Shown here piece after piece: positions 45,201 to 56,700 of a stretch of DNA of 64,000 nt (positions within the stretch are counted from its first letter, which is position 1; each line of letters begins with the position of its first letter). The stretch covers positions 1,488,501-1,552,500 of the forward strand of contig CANJKZ010000777.1 in assembly GCA_947471745.1 (NCBI GenBank), written 5' to 3'. Position numbers and translations under genes: made by a program. Source of the stretch: Closterium sp. Naga37s-1. Lineage: Eukaryota > Streptophyta > Zygnematophyceae > Desmidiales > Closteriaceae. The notes below the pieces were generated by a model that saw only the letters and a list, made by a program, of their open reading frames with translations, had not been told where the DNA came from and did not search any database.

Positions 45201-47935
45201 TGTTCACCACTCTCCACCGTTCACCACTCCCCTCCGCCCCTTTATCTCTTGCAACTGTGCCTTCCCTGTGCCTGACAGGGTGATAACTCTTGTTGGCGAC
45301 TCTTTGATTACAGACGGCTTCATGCCCTCGCTGCTCTGCCAGGTAGGCTACTTTTAAATCATCTTGAGAATTCTCGAAAGTGATCAATACACTACTCTGC
45401 CAGGTAGGCTCGCTGCTCTGCCACGTAGGCTCGCTGCTCTAGCAAGTGACCGCAGAATGTGAGAATGGTTAAGGCCTGGGGCCCTTCAAGCACACCATGC
45501 TCATTCTCCTCGTTCGTCCCCCCCTCCTTCCATACACGCCTGTTCCCCCACGCAACCCTGTCTGCGTGCACCCACTGTCCCTCTGTGCTCTCCTCTCCCC
45601 ATGCACCACCCCTTCGCACCTGAAGGGCAGGCTGCTGGCCGACTTTGTGTGGCGCCGCCCCTCAAACGCACAGAATTTATTCTCCTCGGCCTTCGACCCC
45701 CCCCTCCCCAGCCCACACCTGACTCCCTCTGCACTCCTCTCCTCTCCCCATGCACCACCCTTCCCACCTATCCCAGTTGGCGCAGGTGGGCACAGTGAGC
45801 CGCGTGGAGGGTAGTGCACTGGGTATCTTTGTGGCAGGGCCCTTCAAACACACAAAGCCTTTCCCCATGCACTCCCCTCTCCCACCTGTACCAGTTGGCG
45901 CAGGTGGGCACGGTGAGCCGGGTGGAGGGCAGTGCGCTGGGCAGCTTTGTGTGGCGCCTGGACTCGCACAACTTAACCATCGCCAACTACTGGAGCCCCT
46001 TCCTCATGTGGACCTCTGCCAATCCCGTGGTGGGTGCTCTTTTGGGCATGCGGCATGGTGCATGGGCCATGGTGCATGCGGCATGGTGCATGGGGCATGG
46101 TGCATGGGGCAGTGCATGGTGCATGCCGCATGTGGTGGAAGCATGCATGCGCACACGGAACCTCCCTGTGGGCTGGTAACCTCCACAGGCAGGACGGAAG
46201 CCCTGACTTGGATGTCACACTAGGAGAGCCTAACCTGGTCTCGCATTTGGTTGACCTAACCTAACCTGGTCTGGCGTTCAATTGACCAAGCCTAACCTGG
46301 TCTAGCATTTGACCCGCATTGGCTCGACTAGGTTCAAGCTGACCCCATCGACTCCCATTCACCCCACTGTCCCCTCTCCCCTTTTCCCTCCACTTCGTTT
46401 TTTTTTTGTTTTTATTGTTACCCATGTGCAGGTCATTCGCAAGCTGAGGGTGCAGGATCCAGGCCTGGGAGACACAGCAGTGAACCTGGGCGCGTTTGAC
46501 CCGCAGTGGTTCGACCAGGTGCAGACTATGGACCTCATCGTCTTCCCTCCCCTCCACTACCCACCCCCCCCCACTCCTCCCTTTTCCCTCCCTTGTCCCC
46601 CCCTTTCTTCCCTCCCGTCTACCCTGCCGTGTTTTCTCCCTTTCTCTGTGCCCTCTTCCCTTCCCATCTCTCCGCAGGTTATTCGCAAGCTGAGGGTGCA
46701 GGATCCAGGCCTGGGAGACACAGCAGTGAACCTGGGCGCGTTTGACCCGCAGTGGTTCGACCAGGTGCAGGCCATGGACCTCATCGTCTTCCAGTCCGCC
46801 ACGCACTGGCCGCACGCTGAGAGGTGGCTGCGGCGCTTCTTTGTGGACCGCAAGTGGCACCGCCTCGACCCCGAGCCCGACACCATGACTGCATACAAGT
46901 GAGTGCATGTGGGTGGGTGAGTGCATGCGGATGAGCTCTTGTGTGAGAGTGTCAAGAGAGGGACTTCGCATGCCGAGCACTGGCTCAGGAGGTTTTGTGT
47001 GGACCGCAAGCGGCACCGCCTCGACCCCGAGCCCGACACCATGACTGCGTACAAGTGAGTGCATGTGGGTGAGCTCTTGTGTGTGGGTGTAAAGAAGAGG
47101 GACTACGCACGCTGAGCGCTGGCTGCGGCGCTTCTTTGTGGACCGTAATTGGCACCGCATCGACCCCGAACCCGACACCATGACTGCGTACAAGTGAGTG
47201 CTCGTTGGCTAGTGTCTGTTAAGGGGAGTGTTGGGTGAGTGAGTGTGTCAAGCCAAGTGAGTGCCAAGGGGACAAACTGAGTGGCAAGATTCGACCCAAG
47301 CCCGACACCGTGAGCGCATACAAGTGAGTGCATGTGGTTGAGCGCCTTTGTGAGTTAAGGAAGGGTGATTATGCAAGATGGAGAAGTGGCGATTGGGATA
47401 CTCTTCGGCAACTCTTGAGGCGTCTCGAAAGGTTGAGGTTTCTCTTGGGTGTTGATCCGCCGCTCACCAGTGCAGGAACTATGTGATGATACAAGTAAGC
47501 GCTTACATCTGTTTTCTTTTTTTGCTATGTGTATTGCCTTCTCATTGAGACTTGCCTCGGGCAGTCTTCATGGGTCACAGCTGGTGCAAACCCGACCTTG
47601 AGCCCAGCACTGTGGGGCGTGCAAGGGAGTGCCTGTGTTGGGGTGGTTGCGAGCGAGTTGTAAGTAAGCGATCGCGCACAGTCTGTGCAATGAGAGGCTT
47701 CTCATTGTCTCACGCCTGCCTGTTCTCTCTCTTCCTTGACCCACTCCTCTTCCCCCAGGCAAGCACTCAACAAGCTGGGAAAGTCATTCAATGCGGGCAA
47801 CAGCAAGCGCTGGGACCTGCCTGTGCCCTACTTTCTCTCCGCACCTCCCCGCCTCGTTAACTGCCAGGGCTCCTACACCCCTGCCAACAGATCCACGGTG
47901 AGTGCGCGCGCGTGTGTGCGCGCGCGCGCGCGTGT

Positions 47936-48001
<66 letters not shown>

Positions 48002-48538
48002 CGCACAGTATGTGCACTCTGTTAACTGCCAGGGCTCCTACTCCCCTGCCAACAGGTGCGTGGTGAGTTAAATGACTGTGCTCTGATCTATAACACTTGC
48101 ACTTGCACCTCGCATACTCACATCACTGCAACTGCTGCAGTTTCACAACCCCACACACACAATCATGCACCTCCATGCTTCCTTCCCGTGCCCTGGCACG
48201 ATGCAGTATGAGCACATGGTGCGGAACAACCCTCAGAACTTTCACCCACCCCTCCCCTCTCCCCGTGCCCTGGCATCCCTGAGCAGTACGAGCACATGGT
48301 GCGCGGGAACCCTCAGAGCCGCAAGTGGTTCCCCGCACAGCGGGACGTTCTGAGTCCCAGCAAGAACATTCGTTTCGTGGACATCACCCACCCGTCGTTG
48401 TACAGAAGCGATGCCATGCTGGCATCTCAGTCGCCTGACAGCAAGGACTGCCTGCACCCGTGCCTGCCCGGGCTGCCTGACATCTGGGTCGACTTGTTTT
48501 ATGAAGTCTGGAAGGCTGACCCGGAGTTCAACAGTTGA
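42239..48538 (+). CDS. TBL: TBL/DUF231 wall-polysaccharide O-acetyltransferase with long Ser/Pro-rich N-terminal region
   Basis: Exons: 42239 (or 42249 after an upstream exon) to 43366, 44037-44099, 44473-44555, 45279-45342, 45895-46029, 46678-46898, 47759-47897, 48287-48538. The first carries about 340 residues of Ser/Asp/Trp/Pro-rich sequence with PPPPSPPPPSPPPPS (extensin-like) and ends in the PMR5N domain (CNIYEGEWVWDEDNRPAYN..CPFIN). Then come CLRQKYGRQDHSWM, RYSWKPKQCGG, the catalytic GDS block (VGDSLITDGF), WSPFLMW and the C-terminal DxxH block (DCLHPCLPGLPDIW). Ser of GDS and Asp/His of DxxH form the active site in the family. TBL proteins acetylate xylan, mannan, xyloglucan or pectin in the Golgi. 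Most introns are phase 0 and crowded with exon echoes. True start and membrane anchor not settled. Confidence 0.85.
44137..44176 (+). repeat. Echo of TBL exon 2 end plus donor
   Basis: aggcagaagtacagccggc...cagatggtga imitates the end of exon 44037-44099 (cagacagaagtacggccggc...tggatggtga). Confidence 0.65.
44560..44822 (+). repeat. G-rich minisatellite in TBL intron
   Basis: About 260 bp of imperfect 10-bp units (agggagggca, agtgcaggga). Runs of GGG every few bases on the + strand could fold as G-quadruplexes in DNA or pre-mRNA. Confidence 0.85.
45131..45445 (+). repeat. Echoes around the TBL GDS exon
   Basis: Upstream echo 45131-45185 repeats the acceptor and start (cctgacagggtgat) of exon 45279-45342. 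Two short downstream echoes at about 45392-45445 repeat its end and donor (ctctgccaggtaggct, ctctgccacgtaggct). Confidence 0.75.
45612..45870 (+). repeat. Upstream echoes of TBL exon 45895-46029
   Basis: 45771-45870 copies the acceptor and about the first 60 bp (ttggcgcaggtgggcacagtg...). 45612-45690 is a weaker copy of the ttgtgtggcgcc part. Both run into the same cttcaaacacaca-type intron sequence. Confidence 0.7.
46047..46133 (+). repeat. catggtgcatggg minisatellite in TBL intron
   Basis: Imperfect tandem copies of gcatggtgcatggg in the intron after exon 45895-46029. Nearby, at 46220-46330, a ctaacctggtct(c/g)gc motif recurs about three times. Confidence 0.8.
46432..46547 (+). repeat. Upstream echo of TBL exon 46678-46898
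   Basis: Near-identical copy of the acceptor and first ~115 bp of the exon (gtcattcgcaagctgaggg... to gacctcatcgtcttcc), then diverges into pyrimidine-rich intron. Confidence 0.9.
46968..47337 (+). repeat. Three downstream echoes of TBL exon 46678-46898
   Basis: Copies of the exon end with donor at 46968-47065, 47105-47200 and 47290-47337, each ending gc(a/g)tacaagtgagtg. They become shorter or more diverged to the right. A possible fourth trace lies at about 47560-47630. Confidence 0.85.
47912..48001 (+). repeat. (GC)n/(GT)n microsatellite in TBL intron
   Basis: About 90 bp of alternating gcgcgc and gtgtgt directly downstream of the donor at 47898. Confidence 0.95.
48005..48066 (+). repeat. 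Downstream echo of TBL exon 47759-47897
   Basis: gttaactgccagggctccta(c/ctc)ccctgccaacag recurs after the microsatellite, followed by a donor-like ggtgagt. Confidence 0.8.
48203..48238 (+). repeat. Upstream echo of TBL last exon
   Basis: gcagtatgagcacatggtgcgg...aaccctcagaac copies the acceptor and start of the exon at 48287 (tacgagcacatggtgcg). Confidence 0.8.
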
Positions 48539-48675
48539 TGCTGACGCTTGCCGTCGCACGCAGGCCCCTGACGGCAAAAACTTGCCTGCACCCGTGCCTG
48601 CCAGGGCTTCCTGACATCTGGGTGGATCTGTTTTTCTGAAGCCTGGAAGGCTGACCCTGAGTTCAATAGCTGATG
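48539..48675 (+). repeat. Echo of TBL C-terminal coding end, stop included
   Basis: About 130 bp directly after the stop codon copy the last ~130 bp of the gene (ctgcacccgtgcctgcc..., tctgggt(c/g)ga, ggctgaccc(g/t)gagttcaa, then tgatgct). It carries the DxxH region remnant but is out of the reading frame of the gene. Confidence 0.85.
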
Positions 48676-48782
48676 CTAACACTTGGTTGGGTGCTAACTT
48701 AGGAGTTCATTACTGCACTCGCTCGTGCAGCGGCTGAGCTCTTTCTGAATGATACTTTTATGTTTGTTTGTTTCTTATTGTG

Positions 48783-48807
48783 ATGGGTGCGAATCGCACG
48801 CACCCAT
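48783..48807. repeat. Perfect 9-bp inverted repeat (hairpin) in the TBL 3' flank
   Basis: ATGGGTGCG / CGCACCCAT around a 7-base loop, about 245 bp after the TBL stop codon and followed by ttttgtt. It could be a 3'-UTR stem or chance. Confidence 0.7.
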
Positions 48808-48887
48808 TGATTTTGTTAGGAAATGTGTGCATGATGCTTCTGAGAATTATTGAAAGAAAGCACTCCAGCAAACTATTCATGATTATT

Positions 48888-48971
48888 GTTCTATTAGTGA
48901 CAGTTGGTATGGTCTTGGAGTTGTCCTATGTTCTATTAGAGACAATTGGTATGGTCTTGGAGTTGTCCTAT
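48888..48971 (+). repeat. 42-bp tandem duplication
   Basis: Two copies of gttctattag(t/a)gaca(g/a)ttgg...ttgtcctat differing at two positions. Confidence 0.9.
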
Positions 48972-49783
48972 ATGTAGATTATTGTCGAGTGTATTTCTTA
49001 CAAATCCTTGGGCTCGTGTATAACATGATGGTTGTGGTTCTACCTCATGTGATCTGTTTCTAGAGTACCTAGCTCAGGCTGTATGTCTCTGTAGATGGCT
49101 ATACCAAGAAACTGATGTACCAATATCAGGGACAAGGGGAAACCTCGATTTTGGATTTGCTCCGTCCCCGACAATCCCGATGATTGAAACATATGCCTTA
49201 TTCAAACATCACCTCCACTCACATTCCTGTCGTTGCCTACTTCCATGCCTCCCCATCTAACGCTGCCCCTGCTTTCACGCTTCTCCGAGCCAGACTGGGT
49301 CGCTCACCCGACCATCACCTCATCTCCTGTCTAGTCTTACCTCGGGATTCTCGTCTCAGGATTCAGTTCCCAAGGCTCACTTCGGGATTCACGCCGAGGC
49401 GGTTTTCCTTACCGACATGGCTCGCATGTCGTTTACGAGTATCTATTTCGCCTGCGCGTTCGAGTATTCTAAGTTTCGCATGCGCGTCCCGCACCTAGAC
49501 TGCTTCTCCGCAGTTCTCGCCTCGCTAGACTTGGTGTCCGAACCAGGCTAGGTCCGCCGCTCCTATTGGCTTGTTTCTTGCGGAGCGTCGAAGTCCTGTT
49601 TCGAGCGTCGTAGCGAGTCCACCGTCAGGAATCTCCGAATCGAATCGCCCTCAGGTAGGCTTCCGAGAAAGACCTCGAGCTTGTAGCTGATTGGCTAGCA
49701 TTTGTCCATCTGGCCGAATCGACGACGAGCCTCAAAACCTGCGTTGCGAGAAGGAAAGGCATTTCTACAATGGTAGCCATATG

Positions 49784-50323
49784 TTACGATCCAGGATAGG
49801 AGTCCTCGATCTTGAATTTCGTCTGCGGTTCGGCATAAGCGGCTCGGCAGAAGCGGTCGAGGGGGTTTTCGGTGTCGGTGAGAGGTGCTTGTCGCGATCT
49901 TAGCTGTTGCGAGCGGCGTGATTTGACCGCGAACGGAAATGTGATGGCCTGTTTCTCCGACTTATCGTTATCCGTCGTAAGGCATTCGAGCCAAGCCAAA
50001 CCGGCTTGGAAAGTGGCGATGGATTGAGCAGGTGGCACCGATTCCATACGAGCTCCGCGGGCCAAGGTGGCGTTGCAAGACAATGTCTTGTCCAACGAAA
50101 TTCTTTCGGAATGCAAGAGCTCGACGCGAACGCGAGTCCCAAACGTGCAAACGAGACGCCTCTCGTTTCTCGTCGTTCCTCGTTCCTGGGACTCGACCTT
50201 GGGCAGTCGAAGTCCCACCTTCAATAACTCTTGATCCAACGCTCGCGGCGCCGTGATTTCGCCTCGCAAGACGTTGTGGTGTAGTCGAGCCGAGGCGTAA
50301 CTACCTCCCTCCTCCATTCCCAT
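49784..50323 (-). CDS. Unrecognised open frame of 179 codons
   Basis: The frame starts MGMEEGGSYASARLHHNVL and stays open for 179 codons, with a balanced amino-acid mix including Trp, Phe and charged residues (AGLAWLECLTTDNDKSEKQ; LDRFCRAAYAEPQTKF). I do not recognise a domain, signal peptide or transmembrane segment. No splice structure is evident. It lies in otherwise empty sequence upstream of the GH5 gene, on the other strand. It may be a small host gene, an old repeat-derived frame, or chance in moderately GC-rich DNA. Confidence 0.25.
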   Translation of the reverse strand: MGMEEGGSYASARLHHNVLRGEITAPRALDQELLKVGLRLPKVESQERGTTRNERRLVCTFGTRVRVELLHSERISLDKTLSCNATLARGARMESVPPAQSIATFQAGLAWLECLTTDNDKSEKQAITFPFAVKSRRSQQLRSRQAPLTDTENPLDRFCRAAYAEPQTKFKIEDSYPGS

Positions 50324-50715
50324 CTTGGCCCTCGATCTTTACCCTCTTAGCCCTCGATCTTGGCCCTCTTGGTTCTCCTCGTCCTTGGCCGCTTCCCCCT
50401 CAACCACCTCGTGCTTCCTCAGCCGCCTCCTGCGACCCCCACCAACCCAACAACCACAAGAAGGATGTCGGCCCTAGTACCACCTACACGCTCTGCGCTG
50501 CCAGCTCACGCAAGCCGTTTAAAGATCGAATGAAGGGCCGTCGCAGCCTGTTCAGTCATCCCGTTGCAATCCCGTCCCAGGCTCCTGTTTCCCACGAGCA
50601 ACCTCGTTCCTCCGCGAGATCCTCTTGACAGCAGTACCTTAGAAAATCTGAAGGCCTCTTGGAGGCCTTTGATTCCCCCTAGCTCCTGAGGGTGCTGGTA
50701 CCTAAACCTTGAAAA

Positions 50716-53700
50716 ATGGCGTCTGGGAACTCTCGCCTGAGGAGTTTCAAGAAAGAGAAGGCTGCGAGCCGTTTTTCTATTTATGAGCGCCGTTTCCCTC
50801 ACCGCGGGAGGAGGGACTCCTTCGTGTATTTATCACCTCTGCTGCTCTCAGTGACTGTCGCTCTCGCTCTGTGCAGTCCTGCTCGCGTTGCTGCAGTGCG
50901 CCTCCCCGGGTCCATGGGCAAACACAGCCATTCCTCGGGTATTATGCGGGACGAATGGCGTGCTGCTGCTGGCGGTGGTGCTGCTGTCTCTGTCACTCCT
51001 GCTGCTGGTGCAGATGCTTCGTTTGGTGATGCTGCTGCTGATTCCTCTGGGGCAATTGCCCCTGTGGTTGGTGAGTTCCCCGTGCCTGGTGATGGACCGT
51101 ACAAGAGGGAGGAGCCGCTTCCGAGCTTCATTCTCCATCAGAGCGGCTATGCAAGGGCAGAAGGCGGAGATCTCTCAGCGTCAGGCGGAGAGGAACCCGC
51201 AGCAGGCGCAGACGAGTCAGCAGCACAAGGCGCAGAAGAGGCATCAGCAGCAGACGCACCCGCACCTCTTCCAGAGGACGAGGAAATGGCCCCAGCTTCA
51301 GAAGCAGCCGAAGAATCGGCAGCAGAGGAGGCAGCAGCAGCTGGCGATATTTCTACCTCCTCTGTCTCTCCCTCGGCCTCTACCTTAGCGTCTGCCTCTG
51401 GCAGTGCCTCTGGCTCGGCCCCTGCCCAGGCCGGGCTCCTCCAGCTCACCCCCCAGGGCCTGCTGTCGTCCCTGAGGTGTCTTTTCTCCAGGAGCGACGC
51501 TGCGTGCACACTGGCGAATGCGGACAAGGGGAAGGCGAAGCCCGTGTATAGGGTGGAGGCTGCCGCTCCTAGCGATGGGTTCGTGCGGCGGGTGGGGCGG
51601 CAGCTGTGGCTGCGGGGCAAGCCGTTCTACGTGAACGGGTGGAACACGTACTGGCTCATGTATATTGCGAGCATTCCAGAGAAGAAGTATCTGGTACGTC
51701 TCTAACACACTAACTTTCATGCTCTGTGTGATGTGAACGGGTGGAACACGTACTGGCTCATGTACACTGCGAGCATTCCCGACAAGAAGTATCTGGTACG
51801 TGGCATGCCATTTGTGCTGTGACGTCTCTTACTTAACACACTTACTTTCATTCTCTATGTAATATGAATTGGTAAAACACGTACTGGCTCATGTACATTG
51901 CGAGCATTCCTGAGAAGAAGTATCTGGTGCGTTGCAAAGGCCGCTCTACCTACCATTCCACGCTTCTTCTGATCCCCACGTCCCCCTACCATCTCTCTCC
52001 ACCTGTTCACCCGCCCTCATCTCCGCTTCCGTTCTGCCACCCCTCGCCTTCTCTCTCACCCCACCAGGTGAACCAGGCGTTGACCCAGGGGCGCAGCATG
52101 GGCCTCACAGTGTGCCTCTCGTGTGTTGTGCCTTGTTTCTTATGCCAACCTCCAATCCTTGTTGCTTTTCTCCCGTGCCCCACCAGGTGAACCAGGCGTT
52201 GACCCAGGGGCGCAGCATGGGCCTCACAGTGTGCCTCTCGTGTGTTGTGCCTTGTTTCTTATGCCAATCTCCAATCCTTGTTGCTTTTCTCCCGTGCCCC
52301 ACCAGGTGAACCAGGCGTTGACCCAGGGGCGCAGCATGGGCCTCACAGTGTGCCTCTCGTGTGTTGTGCCTTGTTTCTTATGCCAACCTCCAATCCTTGT
52401 TGCTTTTCTCCCGTGCCCCACCAGGTGAACCAGGCGTTGACCCAGGGGCGCAGCATGGGCCTCACAGTGTGTCGCACGGGGGCGTTCTATGACGGCCCGG
52501 GCTGGCATGCTCTGCAGACCAGACCCGGGGTGTTTGACGAAAACACATTCAAGGTGGGTGTGACTCGGGGGTGGGTGTGACTCGGGGGTGGGTGAGTGTG
52601 ACTCGGGGGTGGGTGGGTGTGACTCGGGGGTGGGTGTGACTCGGGGTGGGTGTGACTTGGGGTGGGTGTGACTCGGGGTGGGTGTGACTCGGGGTGGGTG
52701 TGACTCGGGGTGGGTGTGACTCACCTCTGGTGGGGACGTTGCTCGTAGTTGGTGGGATTTGAAGGAGTGTGTGACTCTGTGGGGGGAGCAGGCCTCCTCA
52801 CGACGACACCACATGGACTTCTCTCTTAGTCGACCCTCTCTTGAGTTGCTCTCTCCTTCCCATCGCCTTTTCTCTCTCTTGCCCTCCCCTGCTCTCCCCA
52901 GGCTCTAGACTATGTGCTTTTCACGGCCAAGAGGTTTGGAGTGCGGTTGCACATGGTGCTGAATGGTAACTGGGACGACTATGGCGGCAAGAACCAGTAC
53001 ATCAAGTGGAGCGCTGCTGCTGGGGGCACCCCTCCTGCTGACGACACAGCTTTCTTTGTCGACCCTCTCTGCCGAACGTTCTACAAAAACTTTATCAAGG
53101 TGCGATGCTGCTGTGATGGTGCTGCTTGTGAGTTTTGAGGCGCCTCAAAGAGCGCTGCTGCTGGGGGGACTCCTCCCGGCGACGACACGTCATTCTTTGT
53201 CGACCCTCTTCTGCTTTGTTGTACAAAAACTTTCTCAAGGTGCACTGGCGTGCTGGTGCTGTCTGTGTGCAGTGCAGTGTGGTATGGTGCGGTGCGGTGT
53301 GATGCAGTAGAGTGATGTGTGGTGCAGCAGGGCTGATGTCTCCCTCCCTCCTTGCGCCAGGCTGTACTCTTGGACCACAACACACTCACAGGCCTGCTAT
53401 ACCGCATCAAACCCTCACAAGCTGATCACCTCCCCCCTCCTCCCCCCCCCCCCCCCCCCAACCTCCCTCCCTTCCCCCCCTCAAATCCCCATCGATTCTC
53501 CCTGCGCCAGGCTGTAATCATGAGGCGCAACACGCTCACGGGCCAGCTGTACCGCGACGATCCCACCATCTTCGGCTGGGAGCTCATGAACGAACCCCGG
53601 GTCTATGCAGACCCCTCAGGGGACGTCCTTCAGGTAACAAGAGATGAGTGGGGAACACAGAGTTGGGAATCATGAGACGCAACACACTCACAGGCCAGCT

Positions 53701-56700
53701 GTACCGCGATGATCCCACCATCTTCGGCTGGGAGCTCATGAACGAACCCCGGGTCTATGCAGACCCCTCGGGGGACGTCCTGCAGGTGAGGCCTACGCTG
53801 CCGTGTGAATTTTACTTTTAAGAATTCTCAAAAGTAAAATTCATCAACGAGCCCCGGGTCTATGCAGATCCGACAGGGGACGTCCTGCAGGTGAGGCCTC
53901 CGCTGCCCAGGGAAAAGTGTCGTTCACCTTTCACAGGTTTGGCTGGGAGCTCATGAACGAGCCCCCGGTCTACGCGGATCCCTTAGGGGACGTCTTGCAG
54001 GTAACAAGAGATGAGTGGGGAATAAAGAGCGGGGAGTGGGGAACGCGAGCGGGGAAGAGAGAGTGGGTAACGCGAGTGGGGAAGAGAGAGTGGGGAACGC
54101 GAGTGGGGAAGAGAGAGTGGGGTTGAATAAAATTTGATGATCTAGCATGCGAGTGCATTCGAGTTTCAGGCTTCTTTTTTTCGTAGTAGCATGAGTCAAA
54201 GCCCCACCAAATTCCAAATTCCAGCACACCAAGCCCTCTGTGCTGTCGAAGTTCATTTTTTAATCGAGTCAAAGATTGATTTCACCCTCAATCTTTCTGT
54301 TCTCTCGGATTTCCTCCTATCTGTGCGTTTTTTATTTCCCCAGGCGTGGATCACGGACATGGCAGCGTACGTCAAGTCGCTGCAACCCAACCACCTGCTC
54401 TCCATCGGCTCGGAGAGGGCTTCTACGGCCCCTCCACACCGGATCGCCAGAGTGAGGCAAAGGACTCAATCCGAGGCCTTCCCCTTTTGTTTTTTCCGTC
54501 CTGCCCACTCCTTGCTCGCTCCTGTAACCCCAGGCGTGGATCACGGACATGGCATCGTATCTCAAGTCGCTGGACCCCAACCACCTGCTCTCCATCGGCT
54601 CAGAGGGCTTCTACGGCCCCTCCACACCGGAGCGAGCCAAGGCGCTCAACGCGGAGTGGTACATGATGAACGTGGGGACGGACTTTGTGCGCAACAACAA
54701 GGTCCCGGGGATTGACATTGCCTCGGTGCACGCGTATGCGAACTACAGGTGAGAGGGAGTTATGTGTGGTGGGACTGGGGGGAATCGAGCCAAGGCGCTC
54801 AACGCGGAGTGGTGGATGGTGAACGTGGGGACGGACTTTGTCAGGAACAACAAGGTCCCGGGGATTGACATTGCTTCAGTGCATGCGTATGCAAACAGCA
54901 GGTGAGAGAGGGGGTTGGGAGGTGTGGGGCGGATGGAAAGAGCGATGAATGTTGGAACCAGCTTTTCAGGAACAACAAGGTTTCTGAAATTGATAGCCCC
55001 CGATCCATGTAATCAGCAGGTGAGAGGGGGGGGCTGATGTGCGCTGCGATGGAGGGTGCAGAGAGGGGATCATGCTCGACGTGTATGTGTCGAGGGGTCT
55101 GTTTTCGAGTCTCCTCTCCTCGGAAATAAACAGAGCCCTGGGTGGGCTTGATGCTGAGGTTTGGTGTGGAGGAGAGAGACGTTTTTGTGCAACAGTGTTT
55201 TGATGCCGTTGTGTGTGACGTTCCCCGTAGGAGCAGTATGCAAACGAGCTTCTTTTCTGAGCGCCTTTTCTCTTTCTCCTCCTGGCCTCTTCGCCCGCCC
55301 TCCTCCCTTTCAGATACTCTGTCTCGGCATGGAGCGAAAAGCTCTCACATTACAAGAACTACGTGAAGGGGCACTTGGAGGATGGGGACGGGGTGCTCAA
55401 CATGCCTGTGCTCATCGGCGAGTTTGACCCCGAGAGCAACACGCAGATGAGCTGCTTGTTCCAACTCCTTCTCCCTTCCTCCCTCCTCTCTCCCTCCCTC
55501 CTTCCCCCGCCCTCCTTCCTTTCAGGTACTCTGTCTCGGCATGGAGTGACAAGCTGGCATACTTCACAAACTTCGTGAAGGGGCACTTGGAGGACGGAGA
55601 CGGGGTGCTCAACATGCCCGTGCTCATTGGCGAGTTTGGCCCCGAAAGCAACACGCAGACGAGCTGCTTGGCTCAACTCCTTCCCTCTTCCTCCCCCCTC
55701 TCTCCCTCCCTCCTCCCCCCCGGCCTCCTCCTCCCCCCCGGCCTCCTTCTCCCCTTCAGGTACTCTGTGTCAGCATGGAGTGACAAGTTGGCATACTTCA
55801 AGAACTTTGTGAAGGGGCACTTGGAGGATGGGGATGGGGTGCTCAACATGCCTGTGCTCATCGGCGAGTTTGGCCCCGAGAGCATCAAGAAGCTTCCGGA
55901 CGGCAGCATGGCGCGGCGCAACGAGGTGTACAGCACGCTGTACCAGATTGTGCTGGAGTCGGTTAAAAAGGGAGGCTCAGCTGGCGGTACGCATATCTGA
56001 TGGCTGCTTGTGTGTGAGTGTGCGTGTATGAGGCGCCTCTCTCAACAAGGTGTACAGCACGCTGTACCAGATTGTGCTGGAGTCGGTTAAAAAGGGAGGC
56101 TCAGCTGGCGGTACGTGTGTTTGATGCTGCCTGCATGTGTGCGCCTCTGTGTGTGCGTGTGTGTGTGTGTGGTCCTGCGTGCCTGTATGTGTCTCCGTGG
56201 GTGTGTGCGAGCATGAGGCGCCTCTCAACAAGGTGTACAGTGCGCTATACCAGATTGTGCTGGAGTCGTGTAAGAAGAGGGGATCGAAGAAGGGATCGGC
56301 TGCTGGGACGTGTGTGCATCGTTGCTGGCACGTGTATGAGGTGCCGCCTGAGTATTTAACTTTCTCTCCTCTCCTATTCCATCCCCTCCCCACCCCCCTC
56401 CTGTCTCGCGGCACCACACACTGGCAGATCATGGCAACTTTTGAGGCGACTCAAAAGTCACCTCCGCTCATGGGAATGGCAAGGGGCAGTGGCATGGCAG
56501 TACGACACCTGACTAGTATCTACCTTTTTCTCCTCACCTCTCTCCCGTTCTCCCCTTTCCTCTCACTCTCTCGCGGCACCAGCCACCTTGTTCTGGCAGA
56601 TCAAGGCTGACGACCTGCGCTCGTGGGATGATGGCAAGGGGCGGTGGCATGGCAGTAAGACGCCTGAGCATTTATCTTTCCCTCCTCACCTGCCTCTCCC

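Larger units (their letters stand above)
48676..50715. other. Intergenic region between TBL and GH5 genes
   Basis: Contains a perfect 9-bp hairpin (48783-48791 / 48799-48807), a 42-bp tandem duplication (48888-48929 / 48930-48971) and one unexplained minus-strand open frame (49784-50323). Otherwise nothing recognised. The region 50320-50380 repeats ccctcgatctt. Confidence 0.5.

Noticed and set aside
46200-46290. Interstitial telomere-like repeats (ctaacct)
   Set aside because: Only a few ctaacct words embedded in a longer ctaacctggtct(c/g)gc motif in a TBL intron; no telomere array.
47784-48017. His/Thr-rich minus-strand frame
   Set aside because: Translation of the GT/GC microsatellite.
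53667-53790. Alternative (mutually exclusive) copy of GH5 exon 4
   Set aside because: It keeps the donor but has no acceptor at the matching place, so it is treated as an intronic echo. RNA evidence could overturn this.
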